In this document: positions 7,218 through 14,593 of the stretch, one piece after another | How positions within the stretch are numbered: position 1 is the first letter of the stretch | Layout: the number at the start of each line of letters is the position of its first letter | NCBI GenBank assembly: GCA_900772445.1 | Contig: CAAHEL010000068.1 | Span: 1-19,385, forward strand | Origin: Bacilli bacterium | GTDB lineage: Bacteria; Bacillota_I; Bacilli_A; RF39; UBA660 | Direction: 5' to 3' | DNA length: 19,385 bases | Notes under the pieces: generated by a model | Database searches by the model: none | What the model was told of the DNA's origin: nothing | What the model saw: the letters and a program-made list of their open reading frames with translations, nothing else | Made by a program: the position numbers and the translations under genes

Positions 7218-10200
7218 ATGCTTATGAATTTATTTGATAATATGTTTGAGATAAAAGATAATTATAATTATAGTGTAAGTGGTTTAACTAATGAACTTAA
7301 GGCGTTATATATTTATGATACTTTTATTAAGCAAAATAAGGGAATATTAGTTGTGGTTAATTCTGTTTATGAGGCAAATGATTTTTATAATAGAATTTGT
7401 AATTATACTAAAAAGGTATTGTTTTTTCCTATGGATGATTTTATTACTAGTGAAGCAATAGCGATAAGTCCTGAGTTTAAGACTGAGAGAATAAATACTA
7501 TTAATAAACTTATATACGATTCTAATTATATTGTTATTACTAATCTAATGGGTGTTATTAGGTATTTGCCAAATAAGAATACTTGGAAAAATAATATTAT
7601 TAAGATTAGTAAGGATATTGATATTAATCGTGAAAAGTTAATAAATGATTTATATAGACTTGGTTATGAAAAGGAAACTATTGTTACTGAAACTGGTAAG
7701 TTTGCTATTAGGGGATTTGTTTTAGATGTATTTCCTATTGGAATGGATGAACCTATTAGAATTGAATTTTGGGGAGATACTGTTGATTCAATTAAGTCTT
7801 TTGATATTGATACTCAAATGTCTAATAATAATTTAGATAGTGTTGATATTTATCCTTATTCTGAATTTTTAATTGATGAAGATAATGATGATGTTATTAG
7901 AAAGCAAAAGTATTTAAAGTATTATTCTAGTGATATTGGTAATATTAGTGATTATTTTAATGAATTTATTTGTTTTTGGTATGATTATAATCAAATTAGG
8001 GCTAGTTATAAGTTACTTCGTGAGACTATTATGGAATATGATAATAATAATGAAAGTAGTATTAAGACTGATTATATGTTTGATTTAGGGGATTTGAATT
8101 TTGATAATGAGATTTATTTAATGGGACTTGATAATATTGTTAATGATATTAAGTTATCTGATAAGAAGGAATATGTTTCTTATAATATAGATAATTATGA
8201 GGGAAATTTAGATTTATTTAAAAGGGAATTAAATAAGTATTTGTTAAAAAAGAAGACGATAATTTTATGTATAAGTAATGCTAGCACTGCAAAAAATATT
8301 ATTAATTATATGGAAATAGATGATTTGGTTCTTACTAATATAAATGAGATTATTAAAAATAAGATTAATTTGATTAATTATTCTATTGGTAATGGGTATA
8401 TATTTAATGATTATGTGGTTATATCTAATAATGATATATTTAAGATAAATAAAAAGAATAATTATAAGAGTAAGTTTAAACTTGCTAGTAGGTTATCTAG
8501 TTTATCAAATATTAATAAGGGTGACTATATAGTACATGAAATGCACGGAATTGGTATATACGACCAAATTGTTACTTTGACTAAAAATGGTTTAAAGAAA
8601 GATTATATTAAACTTATTTATGCAGATGGGGATGTTTTATATGTTCCTGTTGAAAAGATTGATAGAATTAGTAAATTTGTTGGTAAAGAAGTTAGTAATA
8701 TGAAGTTAAATAAACTTAATACTGATGAATGGACCAAAAGAAAGAATAAAGTTAGGGAAAGGTTAAATAATATTGCTGGTGATTTGATTAAGGTTAGTGC
8801 TGAAAGGGAAATGATGAAAGGTTTTGCTTTTAGTGAAGATGATGAGAATCAGGTTTTATTTGATAGTGAATTTGAATATACGGAAACTTCAGACCAATTA
8901 AAGGCGATTAATGCAATAAAGCTGGAAATGGAAAAGTCTAAACCAATGGATATGCTTTTATGTGGAGATGTTGGTTATGGTAAGACGGAGGTTGCTTTTA
9001 GGGCAATGTTTAAGGCAGTAAATGATAGTAAGCAGGTTGCTTATTTGTGTCCGACAACGATATTATCTAATCAACAATATAAAAATGCTTTAAATAGATT
9101 TAAGAGTTTTCCCGTAAATATTGCTTTGCTTAATAGGTTTACGCCTTATGATAAGCAAAAGAAGATTATTGAAGATGTTAATAATGGTAAGGTTGATATA
9201 TTATTTGGTACGCATAAGATACTTAATGATGCGATAAGGTTTAAGGATTTGGGGTTACTTGTAATTGATGAGGAACAAAGATTTGGGGTAACTCATAAGG
9301 AAAAGATAAAGAAATATAAGTCAAATATTGATGTTCTTACTTTGTCTGCGACACCGATACCTAGAACGTTACAAATGAGTATGTCTGGTATTAGAAGTTT
9401 AAGTTTAATTGAAACTCCTCCGGAACAAAGATTACCTATTCAAACATATGTGTTACCTGAAAATGATAATGTTGTAAAAGATGCAATATATAAGGAATTA
9501 TCTAGAAACGGACAGGTATTCGTTTTATATAACAAGGTTGAGAGTATTCAAAATAAATTAGACGAATTACAAAGATTAGTACCTGAAGCACGTATTAGAA
9601 TCGGACACGGTCAAATGAGTAAGACGGAACTTGAAGATGTAATGTTAGATTTTATTAATCACGAGTTTGATATACTTCTTTGTACGACAATTATTGAAAC
9701 TGGTATAGATATTTCTAATGTAAATACTTTGATTATTTTTGATGCAGATAGTTTTGGTTTATCACAATTGTATCAAATAAGGGGAAGAATTGGTCGTAGT
9801 GATAAGGTTGGTTATGCATATTTGATGTATAATAATAGAAAAGAATTAAATGATATGGCAGTAAAGAGGTTATCTACAATTAAAGAATTTACGGAACTTG
9901 GTAGTGGTTTTCATATTGCAATGAGGGATTTATCTATTCGTGGTGCTGGTGATATTCTAGGAAGCGAACAGTCTGGTTATATTGATTCAATTGGTATAGA
10001 TTTATATTTAAAAATGTTAAAGGAAGAAGTAGATAAATTAAAGGGTACTTATGCGCCTGTAAAGGAAAATGATTCTAATAAACCTATTATTGAGGTTGAT
10101 ACACATATTAGTAATGATTATGTAAGTGAAGATGATTTAAAAATTGAAATACATAAAAAGATTAATGAAATTGATGGTATTGATAAGTTAGTAAGTGTTA

Positions 10201-10532
10201 AGAAGGAACTTGAGGATAGGTTTGGTAAGATAAGTAAGGAATTGGAACTTTATATGTATGAGGAATGGTTAGAAAAATTAGCAGATAAGTTAGAAATTAA
10301 AACTATAAAGCAAACTAATACTTTTATTGAATTAGAGATGTCTAAGGATATGAGTAGTAAAATTGATGGTGAAAAGTTATTTTATAGTGCTTATGAGATT
10401 TCTAAGAATTTTAAGTTAAAACAAGTTGATGGTAAGATTCATATTATATTTAGTTTTGTTAATTTAGAGAAACATAATGTATTTTATTTAATTGATTTAT
10501 TTAATAAGGTAATTGAGGATAATAGTTTGTGA
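7218..10532 (+). CDS. mfd: Transcription-repair coupling factor
   Basis: Mfd removes RNA polymerase stalled at DNA lesions and recruits UvrA. The 1104-aa protein shows the complete architecture: a UvrB-like N-terminal module (about 1-330), the RNA-polymerase-interacting domain beginning near 435 (GDYIVHEMHGIGIYDQ), the RecG-like helicase core with Walker A GDVGYGKT (583-590), DEEQ (684-687), LSATPIPRTLQMSM, QIRGRIGRS, the translocation motif around RGAGDILGSEQSG (about 908-920), and a C-terminal regulatory domain. AGGGAGGA precedes the first ATG at 7218 by about 4 nt; a second ATG at 7224 is also possible. As in Bacillus it is followed by spoVT, but the small gene fin is absent between pth and mfd. 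Its last codons form the 5' arm of a terminator. Confidence 0.98.
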   Translation: MLMNLFDNMFEIKDNYNYSVSGLTNELKALYIYDTFIKQNKGILVVVNSVYEANDFYNRICNYTKKVLFFPMDDFITSEAIAISPEFKTERINTINKLIYDSNYIVITNLMGVIRYLPNKNTWKNNIIKISKDIDINREKLINDLYRLGYEKETIVTETGKFAIRGFVLDVFPIGMDEPIRIEFWGDTVDSIKSFDIDTQMSNNNLDSVDIYPYSEFLIDEDNDDVIRKQKYLKYYSSDIGNISDYFNEFICFWYDYNQIRASYKLLRETIMEYDNNNESSIKTDYMFDLGDLNFDNEIYLMGLDNIVNDIKLSDKKEYVSYNIDNYEGNLDLFKRELNKYLLKKKTIILCISNASTAKNIINYMEIDDLVLTNINEIIKNKINLINYSIGNGYIFNDYVVISNNDIFKINKKNNYKSKFKLASRLSSLSNINKGDYIVHEMHGIGIYDQIVTLTKNGLKKDYIKLIYADGDVLYVPVEKIDRISKFVGKEVSNMKLNKLNTDEWTKRKNKVRERLNNIAGDLIKVSAEREMMKGFAFSEDDENQVLFDSEFEYTETSDQLKAINAIKLEMEKSKPMDMLLCGDVGYGKTEVAFRAMFKAVNDSKQVAYLCPTTILSNQQYKNALNRFKSFPVNIALLNRFTPYDKQKKIIEDVNNGKVDILFGTHKILNDAIRFKDLGLLVIDEEQRFGVTHKEKIKKYKSNIDVLTLSATPIPRTLQMSMSGIRSLSLIETPPEQRLPIQTYVLPENDNVVKDAIYKELSRNGQVFVLYNKVESIQNKLDELQRLVPEARIRIGHGQMSKTELEDVMLDFINHEFDILLCTTIIETGIDISNVNTLIIFDADSFGLSQLYQIRGRIGRSDKVGYAYLMYNNRKELNDMAVKRLSTIKEFTELGSGFHIAMRDLSIRGAGDILGSEQSGYIDSIGIDLYLKMLKEEVDKLKGTYAPVKENDSNKPIIEVDTHISNDYVSEDDLKIEIHKKINEIDGIDKLVSVKKELEDRFGKISKELELYMYEEWLEKLADKLEIKTIKQTNTFIELEMSKDMSSKIDGEKLFYSAYEISKNFKLKQVDGKIHIIFSFVNLEKHNVFYLIDLFNKVIEDNSL

Positions 10533-10549
10533 TATTATTCTCTTTTTTT
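10515..10549 (+). terminator. Intrinsic terminator overlapping the mfd 3' end
   Basis: GAGGATAATA (10515-10524) pairs with TATTATTCTC (10533-10542), ten pairs with one G-T wobble, around an 8-nt loop that contains the mfd stop codon. Seven T follow. This closes the unit that starts at dnaX. Confidence 0.8.
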
Positions 10550-10570
10550 GTTAAATTTAGTTAATTATAG

Positions 10571-10599
10571 GAATAAAATTTACATATTTTAGCAAAATA
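10571..10599 (+). promoter_or_regulatory. Candidate sigma-G (forespore) promoter of spoVT
   Basis: GAATA (10571-10575) matches the sigma-F/G -35 pattern. After 17 bp, CAAAATA (10593-10599) matches six of seven positions of the sigma-G -10 CATAATA. The start of transcription would fall about 10605-10608, with GGAGTG before the spoVT ATG. In Bacillus spoVT is transcribed by sigma-G, so motif, spacing and gene agree. AT-rich sequence makes chance matches likely. Confidence 0.45.
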
Positions 10600-10621
10600 A
10601 TAACAGGAATGGAGTGTTAAT

Positions 10622-11152
10622 ATGAAATCAACAGGTGTTGTTAGAAGAATTGATGAACTTGGTAGAATCGTTATACCAAAGGAAATAAGAAAGAATTTAA
10701 GAATTAAGAATGGAGATAGTTTAGAGATATTTCTTGATGATGAGGCAATTATTTTAAAAAAATATTCACAAATTGAATCTTTAGAAATGATTGCTGAAAA
10801 TTATGTTGAGACTTTTAATCAAGTTATGAAACATAATATAATAGTAACTGATAGAGATAAGGTTATAGCAATAGCAGGTAATTTAAAGAAGAAGTTTTTG
10901 GGTAAACCAATTAGTGAATTTACTGATAGGTCTATTGAAAGAAGAGATAGTTTTGTTGAAAGACAAAAAAAGAATGTAAGTTTTATTGAGGATAATGAAG
11001 AATTTTGTTATTATTCTTTTAGTTCAATTGTTAATAATGGTGATGCAATTGGAGCGGTAATTATTTTATCTACTGAAATTCCTATTACAGATAGTGAAGA
11101 AAAGATGGCAATAATATTGTCTAGGATATTAAGTAAGCATTTTGTAAATTAA
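10622..11152 (+). CDS. spoVT: Stage V sporulation transcriptional regulator SpoVT
   Basis: SpoVT is a forespore regulator that adjusts the sigma-G regulon. The 176-aa protein has an N-terminal AbrB/swapped-hairpin DNA-binding domain (1-50) with the near-invariant VRRIDELGRIVIPKEIRK and GDSLEIF, then a GAF-like ligand domain (about 55-175) ending in DAIGAVIILS. The GAF domain and length distinguish it from AbrB (about 95 aa). GGAGTG lies before the ATG. It follows mfd as in Bacillus and is monocistronic here, framed by the mfd terminator upstream and a weak one downstream. Its presence is strong evidence that the organism forms endospores or descends recently from one that did. Confidence 0.95.
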   Translation: MKSTGVVRRIDELGRIVIPKEIRKNLRIKNGDSLEIFLDDEAIILKKYSQIESLEMIAENYVETFNQVMKHNIIVTDRDKVIAIAGNLKKKFLGKPISEFTDRSIERRDSFVERQKKNVSFIEDNEEFCYYSFSSIVNNGDAIGAVIILSTEIPITDSEEKMAIILSRILSKHFVN

Positions 11153-11179
11153 CATGTATATTTTTATATTTGTTTTTTT
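11152..11179 (+). terminator. Weak AT-rich terminator after spoVT
   Basis: ACATGTAT (11152-11159) can pair with ATATTTGT (11166-11173) with one mismatch and one G-T wobble, followed by a run of T to 11179. Only one G-C pair is present, so this is tentative. Confidence 0.35.
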
Positions 11180-11194
11180 ATTATGGTTAATGAT

Positions 11195-11223
11195 TTGACT
11201 TTTGTTAGCATATATGCTATAAT
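11195..11223 (+). promoter_or_regulatory. Strong sigma-A promoter of the kinase-like gene
   Basis: TTGACT (11195-11200), exactly 17 bp, then TGCTATAAT (TG 11215-11216, TATAAT 11218-11223). It is among the best matches to sigma-A consensus in the window. The spacer is occupied by a palindrome (11206-11219). Confidence 0.85.
11206..11219. repeat. 14-bp palindrome in promoter spacer, possible operator
   Basis: TAGCATATATGCTA is a perfect palindrome lying between the -35 and -10 hexamers and ending on the second base of the -10. A repressor bound here would block the promoter. No regulator gene for it is identified. Confidence 0.4.
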
Positions 11224-11246
11224 ATGTGGCAATTAGGGGGGATAGT

Positions 11247-11999
11247 ATGGTTTTTAATAATAAGATGGAATTGTTAATGTTTTTGAAAAAGGAATATGTT
11301 ACTTTTTTAGGTAGTGGTTCACAAGGAAGAACATATTTTAATAAAAAGAATAAGCAAGTGTTTAAGATAATGGAACAGTTTTTTGATGATGAAGATGATG
11401 AGTGTCATATTGATTATACTCCTATGGAATTTATGAGATTTTCTGGTATATCTAATAATACATATATTTTTAGTGATGGTATTGTTTATGTTGGTGATGA
11501 AGTTGTGGGTTATACTATGAGATATGGTGCTGGTAAGTTATTATCTAGTATTAATCCAATGTTAATTAATCTTGATAAATTTATTAAATCTATTAATCAG
11601 GTTGTTAGTGATAATGCTATTCTTGCTAAAAATGGGGTTAAGACTTATGATGTTCCTTACAATATTTTATATGGTAATAATGGTTTTAAAATTATAGATA
11701 CTGTGGAATATTATAATAGTGATGAAGGTTATGATGCTATACTAAAGAATAATAATGATGCTTTTAATTGGGGGATTATGTATTTCTTGGTTGATGGGTA
11801 TTTTGATGATTTTGTTATTAATAATAGTGAACTTAAGGATATGTATTTATCTAATGGTATAGATATTCAAAAATTTATTTTGTTATATAGAAAATATTTG
11901 AGTGAATATATTGGTAATGATATTGTTAAGTTAAATGACGCAAAAAGGTGTTTAAATAAGAAACTATGTAATAAAAATTATGAAAGAAGTTATAGATGA
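11247..11999 (+). CDS. Protein-kinase-fold-like protein, probably degenerate
   Basis: I do not recognise a named family. The 250-aa protein resembles a small protein kinase. It has a Gly-rich loop LGSGSQGRTY (21-30), a beta-3 lysine in VFKI (K40), a hinge-like VGYTMRYG (87-94), a catalytic-loop-like YDVPYNIL (134-141) with the metal-site Asn N139, IID (149-151) in place of DFG, and DAFNWGIMYFLVDG (171-184) like the alpha-F helix D-x-W-S-x-G. The loop is one residue shorter than H-x-D-x4-N, so the catalytic Asp is D135 shifted or is missing; no activation segment or substrate site is evident. AGGGGGGA lies 4 nt before ATG 11247, preferred over GTG 11226, which overlaps the promoter. It has its own strong promoter and no signal or membrane segment. 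It could be a pseudokinase or a small-molecule kinase; substrate unknown. Confidence 0.6.
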   Translation: MVFNNKMELLMFLKKEYVTFLGSGSQGRTYFNKKNKQVFKIMEQFFDDEDDECHIDYTPMEFMRFSGISNNTYIFSDGIVYVGDEVVGYTMRYGAGKLLSSINPMLINLDKFIKSINQVVSDNAILAKNGVKTYDVPYNILYGNNGFKIIDTVEYYNSDEGYDAILKNNNDAFNWGIMYFLVDGYFDDFVINNSELKDMYLSNGIDIQKFILLYRKYLSEYIGNDIVKLNDAKRCLNKKLCNKNYERSYR

Positions 12000-12010
12000 T
12001 ATAAATATTA

Positions 12011-12039
12011 TTGAAAAAGTAAATATATTATGATATAAT
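12011..12039 (+). promoter_or_regulatory. Sigma-A promoter of the T-box/dut-metG unit
   Basis: TTGAAA (12011-12016), 17 bp, then TGATATAAT (TG 12031-12032, TATAAT 12034-12039). Transcription would start near 12046, giving a leader of about 225 nt before dut. Confidence 0.8.
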
Positions 12040-12045
12040 TTATGT

Positions 12046-12263
12046 GTTTGAAAGATTATGACAAAAAAGAGTAATAATTAGTAGTTTATAGAGAGTCTAT
12101 GGTTGGTGAAAATAGGTAATGAAGGTTATTATAAATGGTTTTTGGAATTGTTTAATGGATAAGATTAAAACGGATAAACGCGTTATAGTTTAGAGATATA
12201 TTAATTATATGAAATAAGGTGGTACCACGATAATTCGTCCTTTGGTAGCATCTTTTTATTTTT
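12046..12263 (+). ncRNA. T-box riboswitch leader, methionine-specific
   Basis: The leader holds the conserved T-box sequence AAGGTGGTACCACG (12216-12229). Stem I has the distal signatures GAGAG (12091-12095) and GGTTGGTGAA (12101-12110). Its specifier loop is bounded by CAAAAA/TTTTTG below and ATAA/TTAT above, with AGTA on the 5' side and AAATGG on the 3' side; this places ATG (12135-12137) plus a purine as the specifier codon. Stem III can form from TAAAC/GTTTA. The antiterminator is AAGG/CCTT and ACGA/TCGT around the TGGT bulge that pairs with the tRNA NCCA end; its last base calls for discriminator A. Uncharged tRNA-Met should favour readthrough into dut-metG. The metG gene downstream supports the specificity. 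Confidence 0.92.
12223..12263 (+). terminator. T-box regulated terminator
   Basis: TACCA (12223-12227) can pair with TGGTA (12243-12247), enclosing CGA/TCG, followed by ATC and a T-rich run to 12263. This excludes the antiterminator pairing AAGG/CCTT. The T run directly abuts the GGAGG ribosome site of dut at 12264. Confidence 0.6.
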
Positions 12264-12273
12264 GGAGGTAGGT

Positions 12274-12765
12274 ATGAGAAAATTTTGTGTTATTAGTAAT
12301 AAGCAATTTGATATTGATTTTAATGGTATTGATGCTAGGTATGATGATATTGTTATTCCTAAAAGAAATACTATGTATTCAGCAGGATATGATTTTTATA
12401 TACCATATGACTTGACTATTAAATCTGGTGAAATTGTAAAGATACCAACTGGAATTAAGGTTATGTTAAATTCTGATGAGTTTTTAGGAATATATATTCG
12501 TAGTAGTTTGGGATTTAAGTATAATCTTCGGATGTGTAATCAAGTAGGTATTATTGATAGTGATTATTATGATAATATTGATAATGAAGGGCATATTTTT
12601 GTTAAGTTAAAGAATGAAGGGGATAGTGATATTGTGTTAAAAAAGAATGATAGATTTGTTCAAGGAATTATTCAAAAATTTTATGTTGTAGATAATGAAG
12701 ATAATTTAATGAATACTAGGGTTGGTGGTATTGGTAGTACAGATAGGAGAGATAATAATGGATAA
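12274..12765 (+). CDS. dut: dUTP diphosphatase (trimeric dUTPase)
   Basis: dUTPase hydrolyses dUTP to dUMP and PPi, keeping uracil out of DNA and feeding thymidylate synthesis. The 163-aa protein has the five trimeric-dUTPase motifs: I AGYDFY (37-42), II RSSLGFK (76-82; usually PRSGLA), III GIIDSDYYDNIDNEGHI (92-108; usually GVIDxDYRG), IV RFVQGII (127-133), and V RVGGIGSTD (149-157). Motif III carries a few extra residues and the usual DYRG is changed to DYYD, so it is a divergent member. ATG 12274 is chosen for GGAGGT 4 nt upstream; a TTG at 12262 lies in the terminator. It is the first gene behind the Met T-box and overlaps metG by 8 nt. Confidence 0.88.
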   Translation: MRKFCVISNKQFDIDFNGIDARYDDIVIPKRNTMYSAGYDFYIPYDLTIKSGEIVKIPTGIKVMLNSDEFLGIYIRSSLGFKYNLRMCNQVGIIDSDYYDNIDNEGHIFVKLKNEGDSDIVLKKNDRFVQGIIQKFYVVDNEDNLMNTRVGGIGSTDRRDNNG

Positions 12766-14290
12766 GAAATTTTATATTAGTACAGCAATAGCGTATGCTT
12801 CTTCGAAACCTCATATTGGAAATACTTATGAGATAGTTTTAGCAGATGTTATTGCTAGATACAAGAGATTATGTGGATATGATGTTTATTTTCAAACTGG
12901 TACTGACGAACACGGTCAAAAAATTGAAGAAAAGGCAATTAATGCAGGTGTTAGTCCACAGGATTATGTTGATGAAAATAGTAAGACAATTAAGGAAATA
13001 TGGGATGTAATGAATACTAGTTATGATAGGTTTGTTAGAACTACAGATTCTCATCATAAAAAAATAGTTCAAGAGATATTTGAAAAGTTATATAATCAAG
13101 GTGATATTTATTTGAGTAATTATACTGGTTTATATTGTACTCCTTGTGAATCTTTTTGGACTGAAAAGGAATTAGTTGATGGTAAATGTCCTGACTGTGG
13201 TAGGAAAGTTAAGGTTGCAAGTGAGGAAACTTATTTCTTTAAGATGAGTAAATATTCGAAATGGTTAGAGGAATATATTGAAACTCATCCTGGTTTTATT
13301 GAACCTGAATCTAGAAAAAATGAAATAATGAATAATTTTATTAAACCTGGCTTACAAGATTTATGTGTATCTAGAACTAGTTTTAAATGGGGAGTTCCTG
13401 TTAGTTTTAATGATAAACACGTTATTTATGTATGGATAGATGCGTTATCAAATTATATTACTTTTTTGGGATATAATCCAAATGGGAAATCTGGTTTGGA
13501 ATTTAATAAGTATTGGCCTTGTGATATACATTTAATTGGTAAGGATATTCTTAGATTTCACGCAATTTATTGGCCTATAATACTTCATTCTTTGGGATTA
13601 GAATTACCTAAAAAGATATTCGGTCATCCTTGGATGTTATTTGGTAATGATAAGATGAGTAAGAGTAAGGGAAATATTGTTTATGCTGATGATTTAGTTA
13701 ATAAATATGGAGTAGATGCGATTAGATTTTATATGATACATGAAATGCCTTTTGCTTCAGATGGTGTATATACTGAAGATTTACTTATAGATACAATTAA
13801 TGCTAATTTGGCAAATGTTTTAGGTAATTTGGTTAATAGAACTATAGGTATGGCAAATAAGTATTTTGATGGTGTAATAGTTAATAAGAATGTTTGTGAA
13901 GATATTGATAATGAGTTTAAGGAATATGTTATAGGTTTAAAAAATAGGGTTGATGAAAATATTAATAAATATAGAATTGCGGATTCTTTAGAGGATATTA
14001 TTGATGTTTATCGTAGATGTAATAAATATATTGATGAAACTATGCCTTGGGTACTTGCAAAGGATGAAACTAAGAATGATAGACTTGCTACAGTGTTATA
14101 TAATTTAATCGAAGCAATTAGGTTTGCTACGGTGTTATTACAAGCATATTTACCTGATACTGCAAGTAGTATATTTAAACAAATTAATACTAGTTATAAT
14201 ACTTATGATACTTTAGATAAGTTTGGATATTATGAAAGTGGTAGTAGTGTTGGTACTCCAGAGGTTTTATTTAAGAGAATAGAGAAATAA
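12758..14290 (+). CDS. metG: Methionyl-tRNA synthetase
   Basis: MetG charges tRNA-Met for initiation and elongation. The 510-aa protein is a class Ia synthetase with the HIGH-type HIGN (19-22), a zinc knuckle with C127, C130, C144 and C147, the KMSKS loop (299-303), the WIDAL and GHPWMLF blocks, and an anticodon-binding helical domain. It ends after this domain and so lacks the C-terminal tRNA-binding (EMAP/Trbp111-like) extension of the longer Bacillus enzyme. ATG 12758 has AGGAGA 7 nt upstream and overlaps the last 8 nt of dut. Expression should follow the T-box in response to uncharged tRNA-Met. Its 3' end forms half of a terminator. Confidence 0.97.
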   Translation: MDKKFYISTAIAYASSKPHIGNTYEIVLADVIARYKRLCGYDVYFQTGTDEHGQKIEEKAINAGVSPQDYVDENSKTIKEIWDVMNTSYDRFVRTTDSHHKKIVQEIFEKLYNQGDIYLSNYTGLYCTPCESFWTEKELVDGKCPDCGRKVKVASEETYFFKMSKYSKWLEEYIETHPGFIEPESRKNEIMNNFIKPGLQDLCVSRTSFKWGVPVSFNDKHVIYVWIDALSNYITFLGYNPNGKSGLEFNKYWPCDIHLIGKDILRFHAIYWPIILHSLGLELPKKIFGHPWMLFGNDKMSKSKGNIVYADDLVNKYGVDAIRFYMIHEMPFASDGVYTEDLLIDTINANLANVLGNLVNRTIGMANKYFDGVIVNKNVCEDIDNEFKEYVIGLKNRVDENINKYRIADSLEDIIDVYRRCNKYIDETMPWVLAKDETKNDRLATVLYNLIEAIRFATVLLQAYLPDTASSIFKQINTSYNTYDTLDKFGYYESGSSVGTPEVLFKRIEK

Positions 14291-14303
14291 TCTATTCTTT
14301 TTT
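14276..14303 (+). terminator. Intrinsic terminator at the metG 3' end
   Basis: AGAATAGA (14276-14283) pairs with TCTATTCT (14291-14298) around a 7-nt loop that contains the metG stop, followed by T to 14303. A second small hairpin TTTACA/TGTAAA (14301-14319) follows. It ends the T-box-led unit. Confidence 0.75.
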
Positions 14304-14343
14304 ACATTGTTTTTGTAAATTAATTTTAATATTTGTTAAAGTG

Positions 14344-14372
14344 TTTACTTATTAATTATTTTTTGTTATATT
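14344..14372 (+). promoter_or_regulatory. Sigma-A promoter before the 54-aa membrane gene and tatD
   Basis: TTTACT (14344-14349), 17 bp, then TGTTATATT (TG 14364-14365, TATATT 14367-14372). Transcription would start near 14379, about 40 nt before the small gene. The intergenic stretch 14304-14418 holds nothing else that I can support. Confidence 0.6.
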
Positions 14373-14418
14373 CTTTTTGTAGTATTGCAGTAATTTCAGT
14401 AAGAAAGGGAGAAAGGCA

Positions 14419-14583
14419 ATGCTTAAAAATTTATTTAATTATAAAATGATATTATGTTTTTTATGTTTAATTACTTTGGTGTTATTTTATGTTAAGATTA
14501 ATATTGAATTAATAGATGTAATTTATTTTATAGTTATTGTTTTAATTATGATTAAAGATTTTATAACTGAAGATTCTAAATAA
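14419..14583 (+). CDS. Small two-helix membrane protein, function unknown
   Basis: This 54-aa open frame begins with a basic amphipathic stretch MLKNLFNYK, then has two hydrophobic segments (about 10-25 and 31-46) separated by KINIE, and a charged tail KDFITEDSK. A hairpin in the membrane with both ends in the cytoplasm is the simplest topology. The ribosome site is AAGGGAG, with AAAGG closer to the ATG; a promoter lies about 50 nt upstream, and tatD starts 10 nt after the stop. Promoter, ribosome site and tight spacing argue that it is translated. I know no family match, and nothing in Bacillus occupies this position between metG and tatD. Confidence 0.65.
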   Translation: MLKNLFNYKMILCFLCLITLVLFYVKINIELIDVIYFIVIVLIMIKDFITEDSK

Positions 14584-14593
14584 GGGGTGTATT

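Noticed and set aside
12136..12138. TGG (Trp) as T-box specifier
   Set aside because: It would be followed by T rather than a purine and shifts out of register with the bounding helices; ATG one base earlier fits both and the downstream metG.
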